DNA from: Carettochelys insculpta
Lineage: Eukaryota; Chordata; Testudines; Carettochelyidae
Length of the DNA: 64,000 nt
Assembly: GCF_033958435.1 (NCBI RefSeq)
Contig: NC_134137.1
Location: 177,147,501 to 177,211,500, forward strand
Direction of reading: 5' to 3'
Each line of letters starts with the position of its first letter. Position 1 is the first letter of the stretch. The notes beneath the pieces were generated by a model. That model was not told where the DNA came from and did not search any database. It saw only the letters and a list, made by a program, of their open reading frames with translations. This document shows positions 11,402 through 21,719 of the stretch, one piece after another. The translations under genes were made by a program, and so were the position numbers.

Positions 11402-12597
11402 TACCAACAAATCTTACATTTATTTGGGGATGGAAAATATTTCACTTTAAGGGTACATTCACTTGATCATTGACCCTTCCTAACCTAATTAACCCAACCA
11501 TAACTAACACAAGGCTGCACTTCAGTTTTTAAACACATTAGAACTTCAATCATTGCATATTATAAATACAGGGATCACTCTCGAAATAAGATTTTTTTGT
11601 TTAGTCAGTTTCACTTTTACAGTCTTGGTTTTGAAACATTTTGATTTTAAAACTTGCAGAGGAGCGTTTGTTTGCAAGCAATTTCTTACTTAAGTTATTT
11701 TAATGGTAGTAATTTTATAGGTCTTGAATTGTTTGGCAAATCTTTTTACAAATGCTAAATTTAAAGACAAATTTAAATTGACCATGTACCTTGCAAAAAG
11801 TAAGGAAAGTAACTGCACCTTACACAAGGTCTAAATAATCTACATTATGTAGTCCCAAAGAAACGTCTTCATTGCAAAGTTAACCCAGGCAACCAGCACC
11901 CAAGTTAGCCCACTCCCAGCATGAGCATCCCCTTTAAAAACCACCCACTTCTGCACTCCGCTGTGTCTGTGATAAGAAAAGGGGGATACATTTCATGACT
12001 GTGAACTACAATGATCTATGTTTCTTCTGCAGTAAGCTGTGAGAGAATTTGTTATTCTTAACAAAATTCCCCATGAACGCCAATCAGCACTTGCACAATT
12101 TACCCTCTATTACCACTTCAAAGTGAACAGAACAGCTTCACCGCAAAATAAAATAGAGCCCACCCTTAAACCGCTTCCATATAAAGGTATATGGGGAGAA
12201 GGACAGGTGGATAAGAGGACGTGTTAAAAGGCAGATGAAGACCCACCAAAAGTATCAAAATATGCCTATAATAGGAAAAGGGTTGGATATGTATGTAATG
12301 CTGTGTTTCTTGCATAAACCGGCAAAATTTGGCAAACAGTTTTCAAGAGAAATTGAGGGTCATAAAGAAAACATTAAAACTTTCATCTTAAAAGAGAAAA
12401 AGATTATCCAAATGGGTTGCATTTGGAGACCACTAGCAAACTGTAATATGAAAGCATGTTGTACAGCTGATGATAAAGCCACTCAGGCTTTCATGGGGAT
12501 CAATCAACTTCCCCCTACTATTTTGGGGGAAAAAGTGTTAATTTATTTAAATTAACATTTTAACATAATAGACCTTTACTATTGCACCTGTATTATC
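11402..12597. other. AT-rich sequence, nothing recognised
   Basis: Short frames only (for example 12235-12555, 106 codons) with no recognisable domain. I see no RNA gene or transposon ends. Confidence 0.4.
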
Positions 12598-12609
12598 AAT
12601 GAAATGTAA

Positions 12610-12798
12610 CAAGTATCAGAGAGGTAGCTGTGTTAGCCTGTATCTCCAAAACCAACCAGAAGTCTGGCACCTTATGGACTAATGGATATTCTGGAGCATA
12701 AGCTTTTGTGGGCAAAGACCCACTTTGTCACCTAATGAAATGGGTCTTTGCACACAAAAGCTTATGCTCCAAAATCATCTGTTAGTCTATAAGGTGCT
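12610..12798. mobile_element. Penelope-tail inverted dimer, copy A
   Basis: The left arm starts GTATCAGAGAGGTAGCTGTG and runs in minus orientation of the tail. The right arm from about 12732 repeats the same sequence in plus orientation ('gggtctttgc', 'aaagcttatgctccaaaat', 'gttagtctataaggtgc'). Flanks AATGAAATGTAA (12598-12609) and AATGAAAAGTAA (12799-12810) form a 12-bp target duplication with one change. The tail is related to the 3' end of the Penelope-like element at 21186-22494, so this is a short retrotransposed Penelope product with its 3' ends outward. Confidence 0.7.
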
Positions 12799-12930
12799 AA
12801 TGAAAAGTAAGTTAGGTGTTTCTGAAGAGCGTCTAGATCATGCCCGGAAGTGTTCCATGTAATTTTCTTAAAAGATCAGCACAACATATACTAGAGACAA
12901 ATATAAAAAACAACATAACAACAAGATACA

Positions 12931-13108
12931 CATCTCACAGAGCTGGAAGGGACATCTCATAGAGCAGGAGGTCATTGAGCCCAGTCCCCAGCCCTCAGAA
13001 TTTTTAATTTATTTAGCCCCAATCCCTAAATGGCCTCCTCAAGGACTGAACTCACAACCCTGAGTTTAGCAAGCCAATACTGAAACCACTGAGCTATCCT
13101 GTCCCCCA
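12931..13108 (-). mobile_element. tRNA-derived turtle SINE, copy 1
   Basis: On the minus strand the head reads ATAGCTCAGTGG, which is a pol III box A, and then 'gggttgtgagttcagtcc' as a degenerate box B region, followed by a 'ccttgaggaggcc' body and a tRNA-unrelated tail. This head matches what I know of the tRNA-derived SINE family of cryptodiran turtles. It is truncated or diverged but full enough to recognise, and it is the main clue to the host. Confidence 0.75.
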
Positions 13109-13442
13109 ATTCCTTACCCCTTCCAATGACCAGGAACACTGGTTTCCTTATTTTCTCACACATTCACAAACCACACCCCCCCACCACACACACCCCATTT
13201 GGAAAGCCTTCAATAGGAAAACCTCCCAGACATTCTTGTGCAAAAACCACTGCACTACATACATATCCAAACCCTTTTGATTTTCTTAAAATCTAATAGG
13301 TGAAGTTATGAAACAAACCAAAGGCAGTCAGAAGTTAAAGGTTACCCTAATATACTACTTCTCAAGAAGCAAAACAGGTGTAATAATGATCGTATTTAAA
13401 GTGGTTTATAAATATAACCCATTTTAAATCAAGTATGTAGAG

Positions 13443-14036
13443 CAGGGAGGGGTTGGTAACCTGCAGTGCAGGGGCTACATGCATCCTGTCACGCTTCTAT
13501 GTGTGGGACCACAAGACACCTTCTTTCCCATAGCACACGCACAGGACTAATCACAAAGCAAGGGTCCATGAAGTGAGGTGTGCGTTGACTGCACACAACA
13601 TTGACTATGAGCATCATGCATTTCCTCTGCATCTAGTCAAAACACTGTTACAGTTCAATTGGAACACCCTGCAAATTCGAGTTATGCAAGCGCAGCTCAC
13701 AAAACTACATTATCCCAGGAGACCATCTAACTGATGACAATCTTGCAGCTCACTGAGATACATACATACATATAAAAAGCAGTCAAGTAGCATACATATA
13801 GTTCACAGAGCTAGAAAGGACCTCAAGACAAAATCAAGTCCAGTCCTCCACACTCACAGCAAGACGTAGACAGATTTTTTTTTTAAATCTAACCTGCTGC
13901 AGAACCTTGAAAGGCCCCCTCAAGGACTGAATTCACAACCCTGGGTTTACAAGGCCAGTGTTGTAACCACTAAGTTATCCCTCCCTCCCCCCTCACATGG
14001 CCCAGTCACTAGCCTAGTTTGCTCATTGCTGGTGTA
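13443..14036. mobile_element. decayed hAT-type element split by a SINE
   Basis: The left end CAGGGAGGGGTTGGTAACCTG resembles hAT ends of the form CAGGGGTNGGNAACC, and the right part 'gctcattgctggtg' is a weak inverted partner. The SINE at 13800-13987 lies inside. I see no clean target duplication, so the borders are approximate. Confidence 0.4.
13800..13987 (-). mobile_element. tRNA-derived turtle SINE, copy 2
   Basis: Same family and orientation as 12931-13108. On the minus strand a 'taacttagtggtt' box A equivalent and 'gggttgtgaattcagtcc' are followed by the 'ccttgagggggcc' body; the tail 'gaggactggacttgattttg' lies at the left. It is more diverged at box A than copy 1. Confidence 0.75.
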
Positions 14037-14269
14037 GACAAAAGTCATTGTGATAGGTCTATAAAAATAGTGACTGTACAATAACAGTATTCATTTGGAA
14101 AAGTTCAGTCTCAGAAGTGTTACAAGTTTCTCAGCATTCACACAAAACAGAAAGGTATGAAAAGTATTTAGGGTTTCATTGTTGAAAAATGATTTTCCAT
14201 ATGGACAAATTAAAAAAATGTGCATAAATTAAGTTATACAGAAGCCAAAAAAGCCACTGAAACTGCACT

Positions 14270-14400
14270 GCTATCAGAGGGGTAGCCAAATTAGTCTGTA
14301 TCGTCAAAAACAACAAGAAGTCCTGTGGCACCTTATAGACTAACATATTTTGGAGCATGCTGTTAGTCTATGAGGTGTCACAGGACTTCCTGTTGTTTTT
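14270..14400. mobile_element. Penelope-tail inverted dimer, copy B
   Basis: The left arm ('tatcagaggggtagcc' to 'ttttggagcatg') is followed at once by an inverted partial copy ('tgttagtctatgaggtg' to 'ttcctgttgttttt'). It is bordered by an exact 11-bp duplication GAAACTGCACT (14259-14269 and 14401-14411). The duplication proves a single insertion event of the dimer rather than two neighbouring insertions. Confidence 0.8.
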
Positions 14401-14502
14401 GAAACTGCACTAATATTCTTAATTATTTTTAAATCTAATTTTTCATAGTTGCTTTCAAGTGTGAACCTTATATTGCAAATTTCAGGTAAAAACAGACATT
14501 AT

Positions 14503-14956
14503 GGCTGTGTCTACAGTACCTCCCTTTTTCGAAGGGAGCATGGTAAGTAGGGTGTTGGGAGTTTATTAATGAAGTGCTGCAGTGCATATGCAGTACTTAG
14601 TTAAGCAAATTCCAGCCCCCCCCCAGCGGCAACTCCAAAGTGTTAAACTTCAAAGTGCTGGCTCATGTGTAGCTGTGGCTCACCCACCAGTACTTCCAAG
14701 TGCCTGGGCAACTTCGAAGTCCCTTTATTTTTGAGGAGTAAAGGGACTTCGAAATACCCCACGCACTTCAAAGTACTGGTGGGTGAGCCACGGCTACACG
14801 CAAGCCAGCACTTTGAAGTTTAACACTCTGGAGTTGCCGTGGGGGGGAAATTTGCTTAATGAAGTGCTGCATGTGCACTGCAGCACTTCATTAATAAACT
14901 CCCAACACCCTACTTACCACGCTCCCTTGGAAGTAGGGAGCTAGTGTAGACAAGCC
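14503..14956. mobile_element. palindromic Harbinger-like MITE
   Basis: Ends are GGCTGTGTCTACAGTACCTC and, reverse-complemented, GGCTTGTCTACACTAGCTCC. Almost the whole element is a long inverted repeat folding around about 14735: for example 'gtagggtgttgggagttt' at the left pairs with 'aaactcccaacaccctac' at the right. Clear target duplication is not visible. Non-coding; it could form a long hairpin RNA if transcribed. Confidence 0.7.
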
Positions 14957-16980
14957 CTTTGACTCTAAGGACCTCAAAATTAGAGTTATTAAGAGGAAAA
15001 ATTCATATGGACAAGCTATATAGCACTATTCACTGGAAAAGCATTTGTGTTTTTTAGTTCACTATCTAGTTCTTCTATAAAGAAAAAAATGTAGATATAC
15101 AGCCATGTCTTGACAGATGAAAATTACATTTTGCCATTAACTGAACATGAGTGAAAGCCATGATGAAGCTGTGTTAGCTGTTTCAGTTGAACACTACAGC
15201 AGAATCAATTAGCAGTTTCCATTGGGCTAGTCTGCATCTTTCTGAGAGAGTCCCAGCAAAACAAGGAGGATTGGTAGGATACTGGGAGACAGACTGGTGG
15301 GGAGGGGATGGAACAAGGACAAAAAAAGGATAACCTTTTGTTTTTAATCTTGTCAAACTAACTCATTTGAGTTACCATAATTAATATGTCAAAACTATTC
15401 TGCCTCTTAAGACAGTCTAAAGGTTTTAATTCAGTTACAAATTGCTAAGTCCTTTTCTAAGATAAGATTTAAAGATGAGGTACTACCACATTAGAAAATA
15501 CATGCTAACTTTTTAAAGTCTAGTCACGACAAGTTACATTGCCGTGCTACGTGCTAAACTTGTCAAGTTAGCGCACCTTGTCCAGACTATTAGGTAACGT
15601 GCCAACATCTTCACAGAGCCCTCAACTTTCAAAAATGGATAGATGCTTAACAGACCATATCATTACTACCTTACACACAGAGTGAATAATACTGGCATGT
15701 CATTGGACTTTTTTTGGAAGCACAAGTATCAGACACATCTTTGCCACTACTATTTGCTAATACCATCCTCATTCACTCTTCTTTCCCTCAAGTTGGCCAG
15801 TCTAACAAAACCAAGGTAATTTCTAAACCTACACAAATCTTATTTCAGTAGCTATAATAAAGTTACTGATATAAATTGTGTCCTACAATGCTCTGTGTTA
15901 GCCTGGAAACAATATTAAAGCACTTTTATTTAGCACACACTTGTACAGCCTCTAGAAATAGGGAACTGTCCTTTTTAGTAAAGCTGGAAAAGCAATAGCT
16001 CTCTCTTCTCAATGAGCTCCTGAAACTGATGCATTAATCTTACACATAACTTCATGATCAAATTCATGACCACTTGATCAAAATCCATTGCTTCATGCAT
16101 GTGTTTTGAAGTTAATGTTAAGTTGCAGAAACATGTATTCAAGAAATGCCCCAAAAATGAAAAATTAAAGAAAAATAAGCCTAATGCATCATACATGTCA
16201 ATTATTTTAAAATGAAAATACAGAAAACACCCTTTTGTAGATACTTCATTGATATGATGACACAAAGGCCAGTCAACAGAACAGTGTATGTATTTACAAA
16301 GTTCACAAAATAACAACCACTAATCAGACTAATAACATCTAACATTTAATTACTGTAATATAACTGCTAATAGATCAGACTCCAAAAAGACTATGTTATT
16401 TCAGCAGTATTTAGCTATTATAAAAAAAAAAAAGGTTTTATCAGAATACTTCAGAGTTCAAATTTCTTCATTTAGAATAAGTTAAACTGATGCCACAACA
16501 ATGAGGTAGTAGTATAAACAACAAAATAGCTAACTTCTACTTGCACAAAACCTCGAAACGCTGTCCATTCACATAAAAGTGACAGTAATACCACAAAAGT
16601 TTGGAAACACAGGCTCCTAACACGTTACGGCTGCAATGAAAAAGCGTTGTAAAGACATATTTTATCCTTATCAATTTTTGGAACAGATTTTGTGTGTTTA
16701 TTAGCTTTAAAAATGCTTTTTGTTTCTTGTCTGATGGCTGGAAAATAATCAGAGAACTCAGCAGCATCAGCATTCAGGACTCTTGATCAAAGAGTAGTCC
16801 TCGGGAAGACTAAACCGGAAACCCCGAAGTTGACTGAGAGTCGGGAAACCCATCAATATTGGGCTGTCTAGCTCCAGTACTTTAGCTGCATTTTGAGCTG
16901 TGCTAGAGACAGAGCTGCTTCACAGCAGAAACCTTTACAAATATCAGGCGCAGGATGCATGTTTCTAGTTCTTTACTCAC
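14957..16980. other. AT-rich flank of the CpG island, nothing recognised
   Basis: Low-GC sequence with only short frames (for example 16316-15975, 113 codons on minus, without a recognisable domain). If the minus-strand transcript proposed at 17517 is real, this would be its first intron. Confidence 0.4.
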
Positions 16981-17429
16981 ACAACGCGAAATCCCTACGA
17001 GCCTACAGCTCGCGAGCAAGTAGAAGGCGCGCGCTCTGGGGGTGCCCCAGGATGACAGTGACGCGACACAAGTGTTCCCACCACCCCCCACCTGCCGTGG
17101 AAGTCAGGCAGCTCCCCAAGTGCAGTCGAGGCACCTCACCCCCCCACACACAACAGGTGCCTGCTCTGTTCAACTTCTGCCGCCTGCCCCCCGGCCTAAG
17201 GGCTGCGGGGAGTCCCACGCCTCCCACCCACCGTAAGGTCAGAGCGCGAGAGGCCCCTTCCCACTGCACAGGCGGGATCCTCGACCCGTTCTCGCAGCTC
17301 CAGACTCCGCCGAGCACCTTTGAGCCGGGGAGAAAAGGGTTTCGTGGCCGGCGCCAGCCCCCTTGGGCTGCGCGGGTGCAGCGGGCCCCGGCCGGCTGGG
17401 GCGGAGACTCCCCGGCCCCTCGCTCTAAG

Positions 17430-17474
17430 ATGGCAGCGGGGCTGTCGCCGCGACCCCCGCGCCGAGGAGACGGG
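17430..17474 (+). CDS. possible first coding exon (15 codons)
   Basis: An ATG with A at -3 and G at +4 opens 15 codons, MAAGLSPRPPRRGDG, that run exactly into a GTGAGC splice donor at 17475-17480. This is a plausible short first exon at a CpG-island start. However the AAGATGGCAGC around the ATG is also a near-perfect YY1 site, and no second exon is identified downstream, so it may be only a regulatory motif. Confidence 0.25.
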
Positions 17475-17510
17475 GTGAGCTGGGCTGGAATGAGATACCC
17501 CGGCCAGGGC

Positions 17511-17516
17511 ACTTAC
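17511..17516 (-). other. strong splice donor, minus strand
   Basis: On the minus strand the sequence reads CACACTG|GTAAGTGCCC, a near-ideal donor. The exon it would end (from 17517 rightwards) has no ATG in its first several hundred bases, so it would be a 5'-untranslated first exon of a gene transcribed to the left. Acceptor and coding exons must lie at lower coordinates or outside the window. Confidence 0.4.
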
Positions 17517-17813
17517 CAGTGTGGGGGGCAGCCGCAGCCCCGGCTGTCCTGCCCGGCTGCCGTGGAGGGGCCGGTCCCGACAGAGGCCTCCTCCTCTCTC
17601 GCGCTGCGGAGAGGCGGCAGAGCACGGCGCTTCCCCGGCCCGGCACCGCAGCGCCTCCGCTGCGCACTCCCTGCCGCCCTCAGGCCCCGCTATGGCGCGG
17701 GGCCCCGGCGGGAGCCCGCAGCGCGCCTCCCTCTCGCGGCGAGTCGGGGGCCCAGCCCAGCCCGGCGGGCGGATCCGCGGTGCTTCCTGGCCGGGCAGAT
17801 TTTCTATCGCTCA

Positions 17814-17824
17814 CAAAATGGCGC
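17814..17824 (+). promoter_or_regulatory. YY1-like site
   Basis: CAAAATGGCGC matches the YY1 core AANATGGCG. Comparable sites lie at about 17428 (AAGATGGCAGC) and 18273 (AAAATGGCGAC). Clusters of YY1 sites are common at housekeeping CpG-island promoters lacking a TATA box. Confidence 0.5.
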
Positions 17825-18240
17825 GCGTTCCAAACCTGCGCAGCGGCCGCCGGCGGCGGGGCCCGGACGCGGCGGCAGCGGCGGCGGCCTGAGTCCGGGC
17901 CAGGCAGAGCGCTGGCAGTCGCGAGAGCGAGCGAGCGAGCGAGGGAGGGAGCGCCCGGGCGGGGGGAGCGCAGCGCCGAACCGAGCCCCCGGGAACTCCT
18001 CGCTCACTTGCCCGCTCGCTCCCCCCCCCTCCCCGACCGCTCCTCCCCTTCCCCCCTCCGAGCCGGCTTTGCCAGGGCTCGGCGCCGCACCGCTGCTCGC
18101 CGCGCCCGGCCGCGCTGCTGGTTTCCCCCCTTCCCCCGCGTCTGCTCCGGGTCCACCAAGGGTCGCGGCCCGCCCCCTCGACCCGCGAGGAAAATTTCCT
18201 GGGTGAAAATATAATTCGAGCGGGAAGGGAAATTATTTGA

Positions 18241-18262
18241 AAAAAAAAAAAAAAAAAAAAAA
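18241..18262 (+). repeat. poly(A) run
   Basis: An uninterrupted A run of at least 22 bases inside the CpG island, just left of the X-box cluster. Such a run can exclude nucleosomes; it could also be a SINE/LINE tail relic, though no body is attached. Confidence 0.9.
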
Positions 18263-18293
18263 CCAACTGACAAAATGGCGACGGGGGAAGCCT

Positions 18294-18307
18294 GTTACTA
18301 TGGCAAC
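18294..18307. promoter_or_regulatory. RFX X-box, perfect match
   Basis: The minus strand reads GTTGCCATAGTAAC, a perfect match to the X-box consensus GTNRCC-N2-RGYAAC bound as a dimer by RFX factors. RFX sites near transcription starts are typical of ciliary genes but also of other RFX targets. A second, one-mismatch copy lies 81 bp to the right. Confidence 0.7.
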
Positions 18308-18316
18308 TGTCAATCA
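18307..18316 (-). promoter_or_regulatory. PBX/PREP (TALE) decamer
   Basis: The minus strand reads TGATTGACAG, the exact composite half-site pair recognised by PBX with PREP/MEIS. It abuts the X-box directly. Confidence 0.6.
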
Positions 18317-18336
18317 CGCCGCTAAGACTCCCGCGC

Positions 18337-18344
18337 TGACGTAG
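18337..18344 (+). promoter_or_regulatory. CRE-like half site
   Basis: TGACGTAG carries the intact CREB/ATF half site TGACG. A better copy is at 18424-18431 (TGACGTGA, one mismatch from the palindromic CRE). Confidence 0.4.
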
Positions 18345-18374
18345 AGGGAGTGAAGGGGGGGAAGGCGGGGTTTG

Positions 18375-18388
18375 GTTGTCTCGGCAAC
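18375..18388. promoter_or_regulatory. second X-box, one mismatch
   Basis: The minus strand reads GTTGCCGAGACAAC; the first half site is perfect and the second differs from RGYAAC at one base. Confidence 0.5.
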
Positions 18389-18423
18389 CGGTGCTTCTCT
18401 GCCTCCCCGCTGCCACCCGCGGG

Positions 18424-18431
18424 TGACGTGA
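18424..18431 (+). promoter_or_regulatory. CRE-like site
   Basis: TGACGTGA differs from the CREB/ATF palindrome TGACGTCA at one position. It lies 36 bp beyond the second X-box in the same promoter cluster. Confidence 0.45.
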
Positions 18432-18871
18432 GGAACTGGGTGGGGCTGCTGCAGCCCGGTTTGGCCGCAGCGCGCGGCCCGAGCCTGCCCATATCCAGCT
18501 CCGCTGCGGCGCCCGCTCTCTCCCCGGCGCAGCGCGCGGGAGAGATGCCTCCCTGGGCCTGAGCCCGCGGGGTCTGCCGCATGCAGCCGCCGTTCCCACC
18601 CGCCCTTCCTGCAGCGCGCAGCGGCGACAGCAGCGTGCGGCGGGGGAGAAGGTCACTCTCCGGCAGTGCCGGCCGGTTTCCCGGCTCTGCAGGCAGCTGG
18701 TGCCGCTACCTCAGCTGCCGAGTTAAACGTGCGGGTGTCCACCGAGGTGTGTGCACAGTGGCGGCTACCAAAAACCCTTCTGCAGCCGGACGGAGGTCTG
18801 AGCAATGCCAGAAGGCAGCGCTGCAGCCGCGAGTCGCTAGGGAGGAAGCCCTCCAGTAGCGTTTCGTGTAA

Positions 18872-19012
18872 AGGACGCCCCTGAGAGGGAGTGCATCTGT
18901 ATCAGTATCTAGCCACTCACGTTGTGTTAATGTGTTATAGTGTATCTAACACATTAACACAACCTGAGTTGGTAGCTACTAATACAGACACACTGCTTCT
19001 CAGGGGCGTCCT
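18872..19012. repeat. 141-bp palindrome at the island edge
   Basis: The ends AGGACGCCCCTGAGA and TCTCAGGGGCGTCCT-type sequence pair, and the centre pairs TGTGTTAATGTGTTA with TAACACATTAACACA, leaving a tiny loop. It may be a miniature palindromic transposon, though no flanking duplication is clear. A transcript would form a hairpin of about 70 bp. Confidence 0.75.
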
Positions 19013-19186
19013 CTTTTTTTGAAAGGTCACATATGGTAACTAATGGAGAGCAGAAGGACTGTGTAGGAGATGCATCCCTTGCTCTAAGCTCCCTGGCTGC
19101 TGCAGGGACACTGCTCTATCTATCCCTAGGTGTAGCCAGCAAGCATGGTAGGAGAAGAGAATTTCTGCAGCCCCATAGAGTACAGC

Positions 19187-19801
19187 TAGGGTGAGCAAAC
19201 GTTTTATCCAGCCCCACTTTTCGTCCCTGTAATTAGTGGGGCCCCCCAGTCTGTCATGTAATCTGAACTGATGGAAATGTCAGTTATGTTCATATATTTA
19301 AAAAAAACTTTTGGCACAGGTAAGAAAAGTATGTAGAATGTAAAAACTTCATTATTGGTATGTATGAACTTGAATAAACATAAAAACAATAACACATTTC
19401 AAAATTTTAATGAGATGTATGAGCTTGAGACATCAGCTAATTGTGCTGTGCCCCCCCACTTCCAAAGTCACCCTGAGTGTCCCCAACACCTCACAAATTC
19501 CTGGAGTAAGGTATGCGTGCTAGTTTTTAAACCAAAGATGAGCAATAAGTGGGCTGCCAAGCACTTCATTTACTTGTATATTTTGCTCCTTTTGGCTTCA
19601 GCTCACTGTTCCTGATCGATGAGAACCATGGGAACCAGCACAAACCAGAACTCTGCTTCCCGCAACTCTCATTGGCTGGGTGGCCAGCAACCTGCAAGTG
19701 GCCGTGCCTGTGGATACGCAGGTAAATAAACTATCCTGCAGCCTGGAAAGCAATCCTGGCAAACCAAGTCTGACCCAGGGGCCACCTATTTCCCATCCCT
19801 G
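19187..19801. mobile_element. probable decayed hAT-type element
   Basis: The left border TAGGGTGAGCAAACGTTTT and the right border, reverse-complemented CAGGGATGGGAAATAGGTGG, resemble hAT ends. 'gaccaggggccacc'-like sequence near the right end also fits. No matching 8-bp duplication is visible, so borders are approximate. Confidence 0.35.
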
Positions 19802-20417
19802 TTTTAGACTCTGACTACCTAGAACCTCTAATACAAGACTGATGAATAAGATCTTCCAGAGACTGCACCTGTTGGGAGGCCCAAGTTTTTTTCATGAAAC
19901 AGGGATGAATTAGCATCTCAGTGAGGCATTTTTCAGCCCAGGGTAGTCCCTATGTACTGTTTCAGGATGTGTGGGTAGTAGGTTTAAACCTCTGTTATTA
20001 CAGATCTGGTAAAATTTGCTATCCCAACGTATGAGTAGATCAACATAAGGGATTAATTGGTACTGCATTTAAGGTTGCCAGCTGTTTAAAAATACAAACT
20101 AAGCCTATGTCTAAACTATGAGATAAATTTAATTTAATTAAATTCAGTATTGTAATGCTGAGTTTTATAAACTCAATTTGCATATCCTCACCTCCTCACA
20201 AAGTTGAGTTAGTGCTGCCACACTAAATTGCCAAACATCGACTGTTGCAGCAGTGCATTGTGGGAACCTATCCCACAGTTCCCTCAGCCCTGTAGCATTT
20301 GGGTTTTTTCTCTGGTGCAGTATGGGGGAAAAATGCCCTGCAAGTGGTTGTGGGCATGTGATGTCATCTTCCCACATTGCATTGCCTTCATTCCCCTCCT
20401 CTGGAAAGCAAGTGCCC

Positions 20418-20721
20418 CTTTCGAATCACACGCCACCCATGTAGATGGGGGTCTTTTGAAAGGACACCCCTGGACTTCAAAAGCCCTTTCTTCCTAAAAC
20501 TAAATAGGAAGAAGAGGCTTTCAAAGGCTGGGGGGGGGTCCTTTCAAAAGGCCCCATCTACATGGGCGGTATGCAATTCGAAAACAGCGCTTTCAAATCG
20601 TACGTGGCCACTATTATGCCAATGAGGTGCTGCGTATTCATGGCAGTGCCTCATTAGCATCTTCCCAACTCACTCATTACCATGTCCTTTCTGAAAGGAA
20701 GGGGCTAATATAGACATAGCC
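20418..20721. mobile_element. left-truncated palindromic MITE (family of 38477)
   Basis: Shares 'cccctttcgaatcacacgcc', 'tttcaaaggctgggg' and 'cctcattagcatctt' with the palindromic element at 38477-38907 and has the same inverted organisation, but the first ~110 bases of that element are missing here. The right end reads, reverse-complemented, GGCTATGTCTATATTAGCCC. Confidence 0.6.
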
Positions 20722-21189
20722 AATGTGTATGTGGTCTGCCATGTCAGCTGGTCCCTCAGTTACTCTTCTCCCCTTGAAACCACAGTATGGTATGACCTGT
20801 CTTAGGAAGCAATTTGATAAAGAATTTGCTAAAAGAAACAAAGGCTGGAAAGAAAATATCAACAAAGATCACCAAATTAACTGAAATCTCTTTTATAACT
20901 GAATTATGAAAGATTTTTCAAAAAGCAGATAAAACATCATCTCTGAAAATATTACAGGAACAGATTACAGCTTGTGATGTCTTTCTTCCGTCATTTATTA
21001 AAGCTTTTGAGAAAAAGCAATGGTGCTCTTTTAAGCACATCTCGGTTTCCTGAGAGTTACTGGTTGAAAGAAAGCTATGGGCTAACTGTTAATCCAACTT
21101 AAAATCGCACGCTGTAGATTCACTGGTTGAACTGCAAATTATAATGGAAACAATTCAGTTAACTGAAAACAAAAAGAATTTTACAGAGA

Positions 21190-21715
21190 CTTTAACAGTC
21201 TGCACCCCACCATCAACTTACGCCTTGACCACTCCACGCAAGAGATACGTTTCCGGGACACTACAGTACAAATCATTGATGGCCTGATCAATACCACGCT
21301 CTACCGGAAACCCACTGACAGCTGTACTTACCTACATGCTTTTAGCTTCCATCCTGCACGCACAACATAATCCATTGTTTATAGTCAAGCCCTGAGATAT
21401 GATCACATCTGCTCTGATCTTACTGTCAGAGACCGAAAACTACAAGATCTCTACCAAACATTCATAAACCTGAATTACCCACCGGGAGAAGTAAAAAAAA
21501 CAAATCAACAGGGCCAGATAAATACACAGAAACCAACTTTTCCAAGATAAACCCAAAAAAGCTGATAACAGAACACCACTTGTCATTACCTACAGGCCCC
21601 AACTCAAACCACTGCAACACATCATTAAAGACCTACAACCTATTCTAAATCAGGATGCCACACTCCAGAAGGCCCTAGATCACGGGCCTGTTCTTTCCAA
21701 TAGACAACGTCCCAC
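21190..21715 (+). pseudogene. Penelope-like RT, C-terminal remnant
   Basis: Translated pieces read NSLHPTINLRLDHSTQEIRF and YRKPTDSCTYLHAFSFHPA, then a stop and SQALRYDHICSDL, the typical thumb-region block (RKPTD...YLH...S.HP...SQ.LR...C) of Penelope-type reverse transcriptases. At least one stop and one frame break occur before 21715. The polymerase palm motifs are not present, so this is only the tail of the RT domain leading into the endonuclease frame. Confidence 0.75.
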
Positions 21716-21719
21716 CCTT

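Larger units (their letters stand above)
17000..18870. promoter_or_regulatory. CpG island promoter
   Basis: An abrupt switch from AT-rich sequence to about 1.9 kb of very GC-rich, CpG-dense DNA (for example 'gcggccgccggcggcgg' and repeated 'gagcgagc'). It contains several YY1-like sites, RFX and PBX/PREP motifs, CRE-like sites and good splice donors on both strands. Undermethylated CpG islands of this size mark vertebrate gene promoters. The 437-codon frame across it (16893-18206) has biased Pro/Ala/Arg/Gly content and looks like a GC artefact, so I do not call it a protein. I cannot name the gene. Confidence 0.85.

Noticed and set aside
12991..13108. Possible tRNA gene on the minus strand
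   Set aside because: Box A is present but there is no complete cloverleaf and a SINE body follows; it is a tRNA-derived SINE.
16893..18206. 437-codon open frame across the CpG island
   Set aside because: Stop-poor because of GC content; Pro/Ala/Arg/Gly-rich with no domain, and equally long frames occur on other frames and strand (for example 18656-17811).
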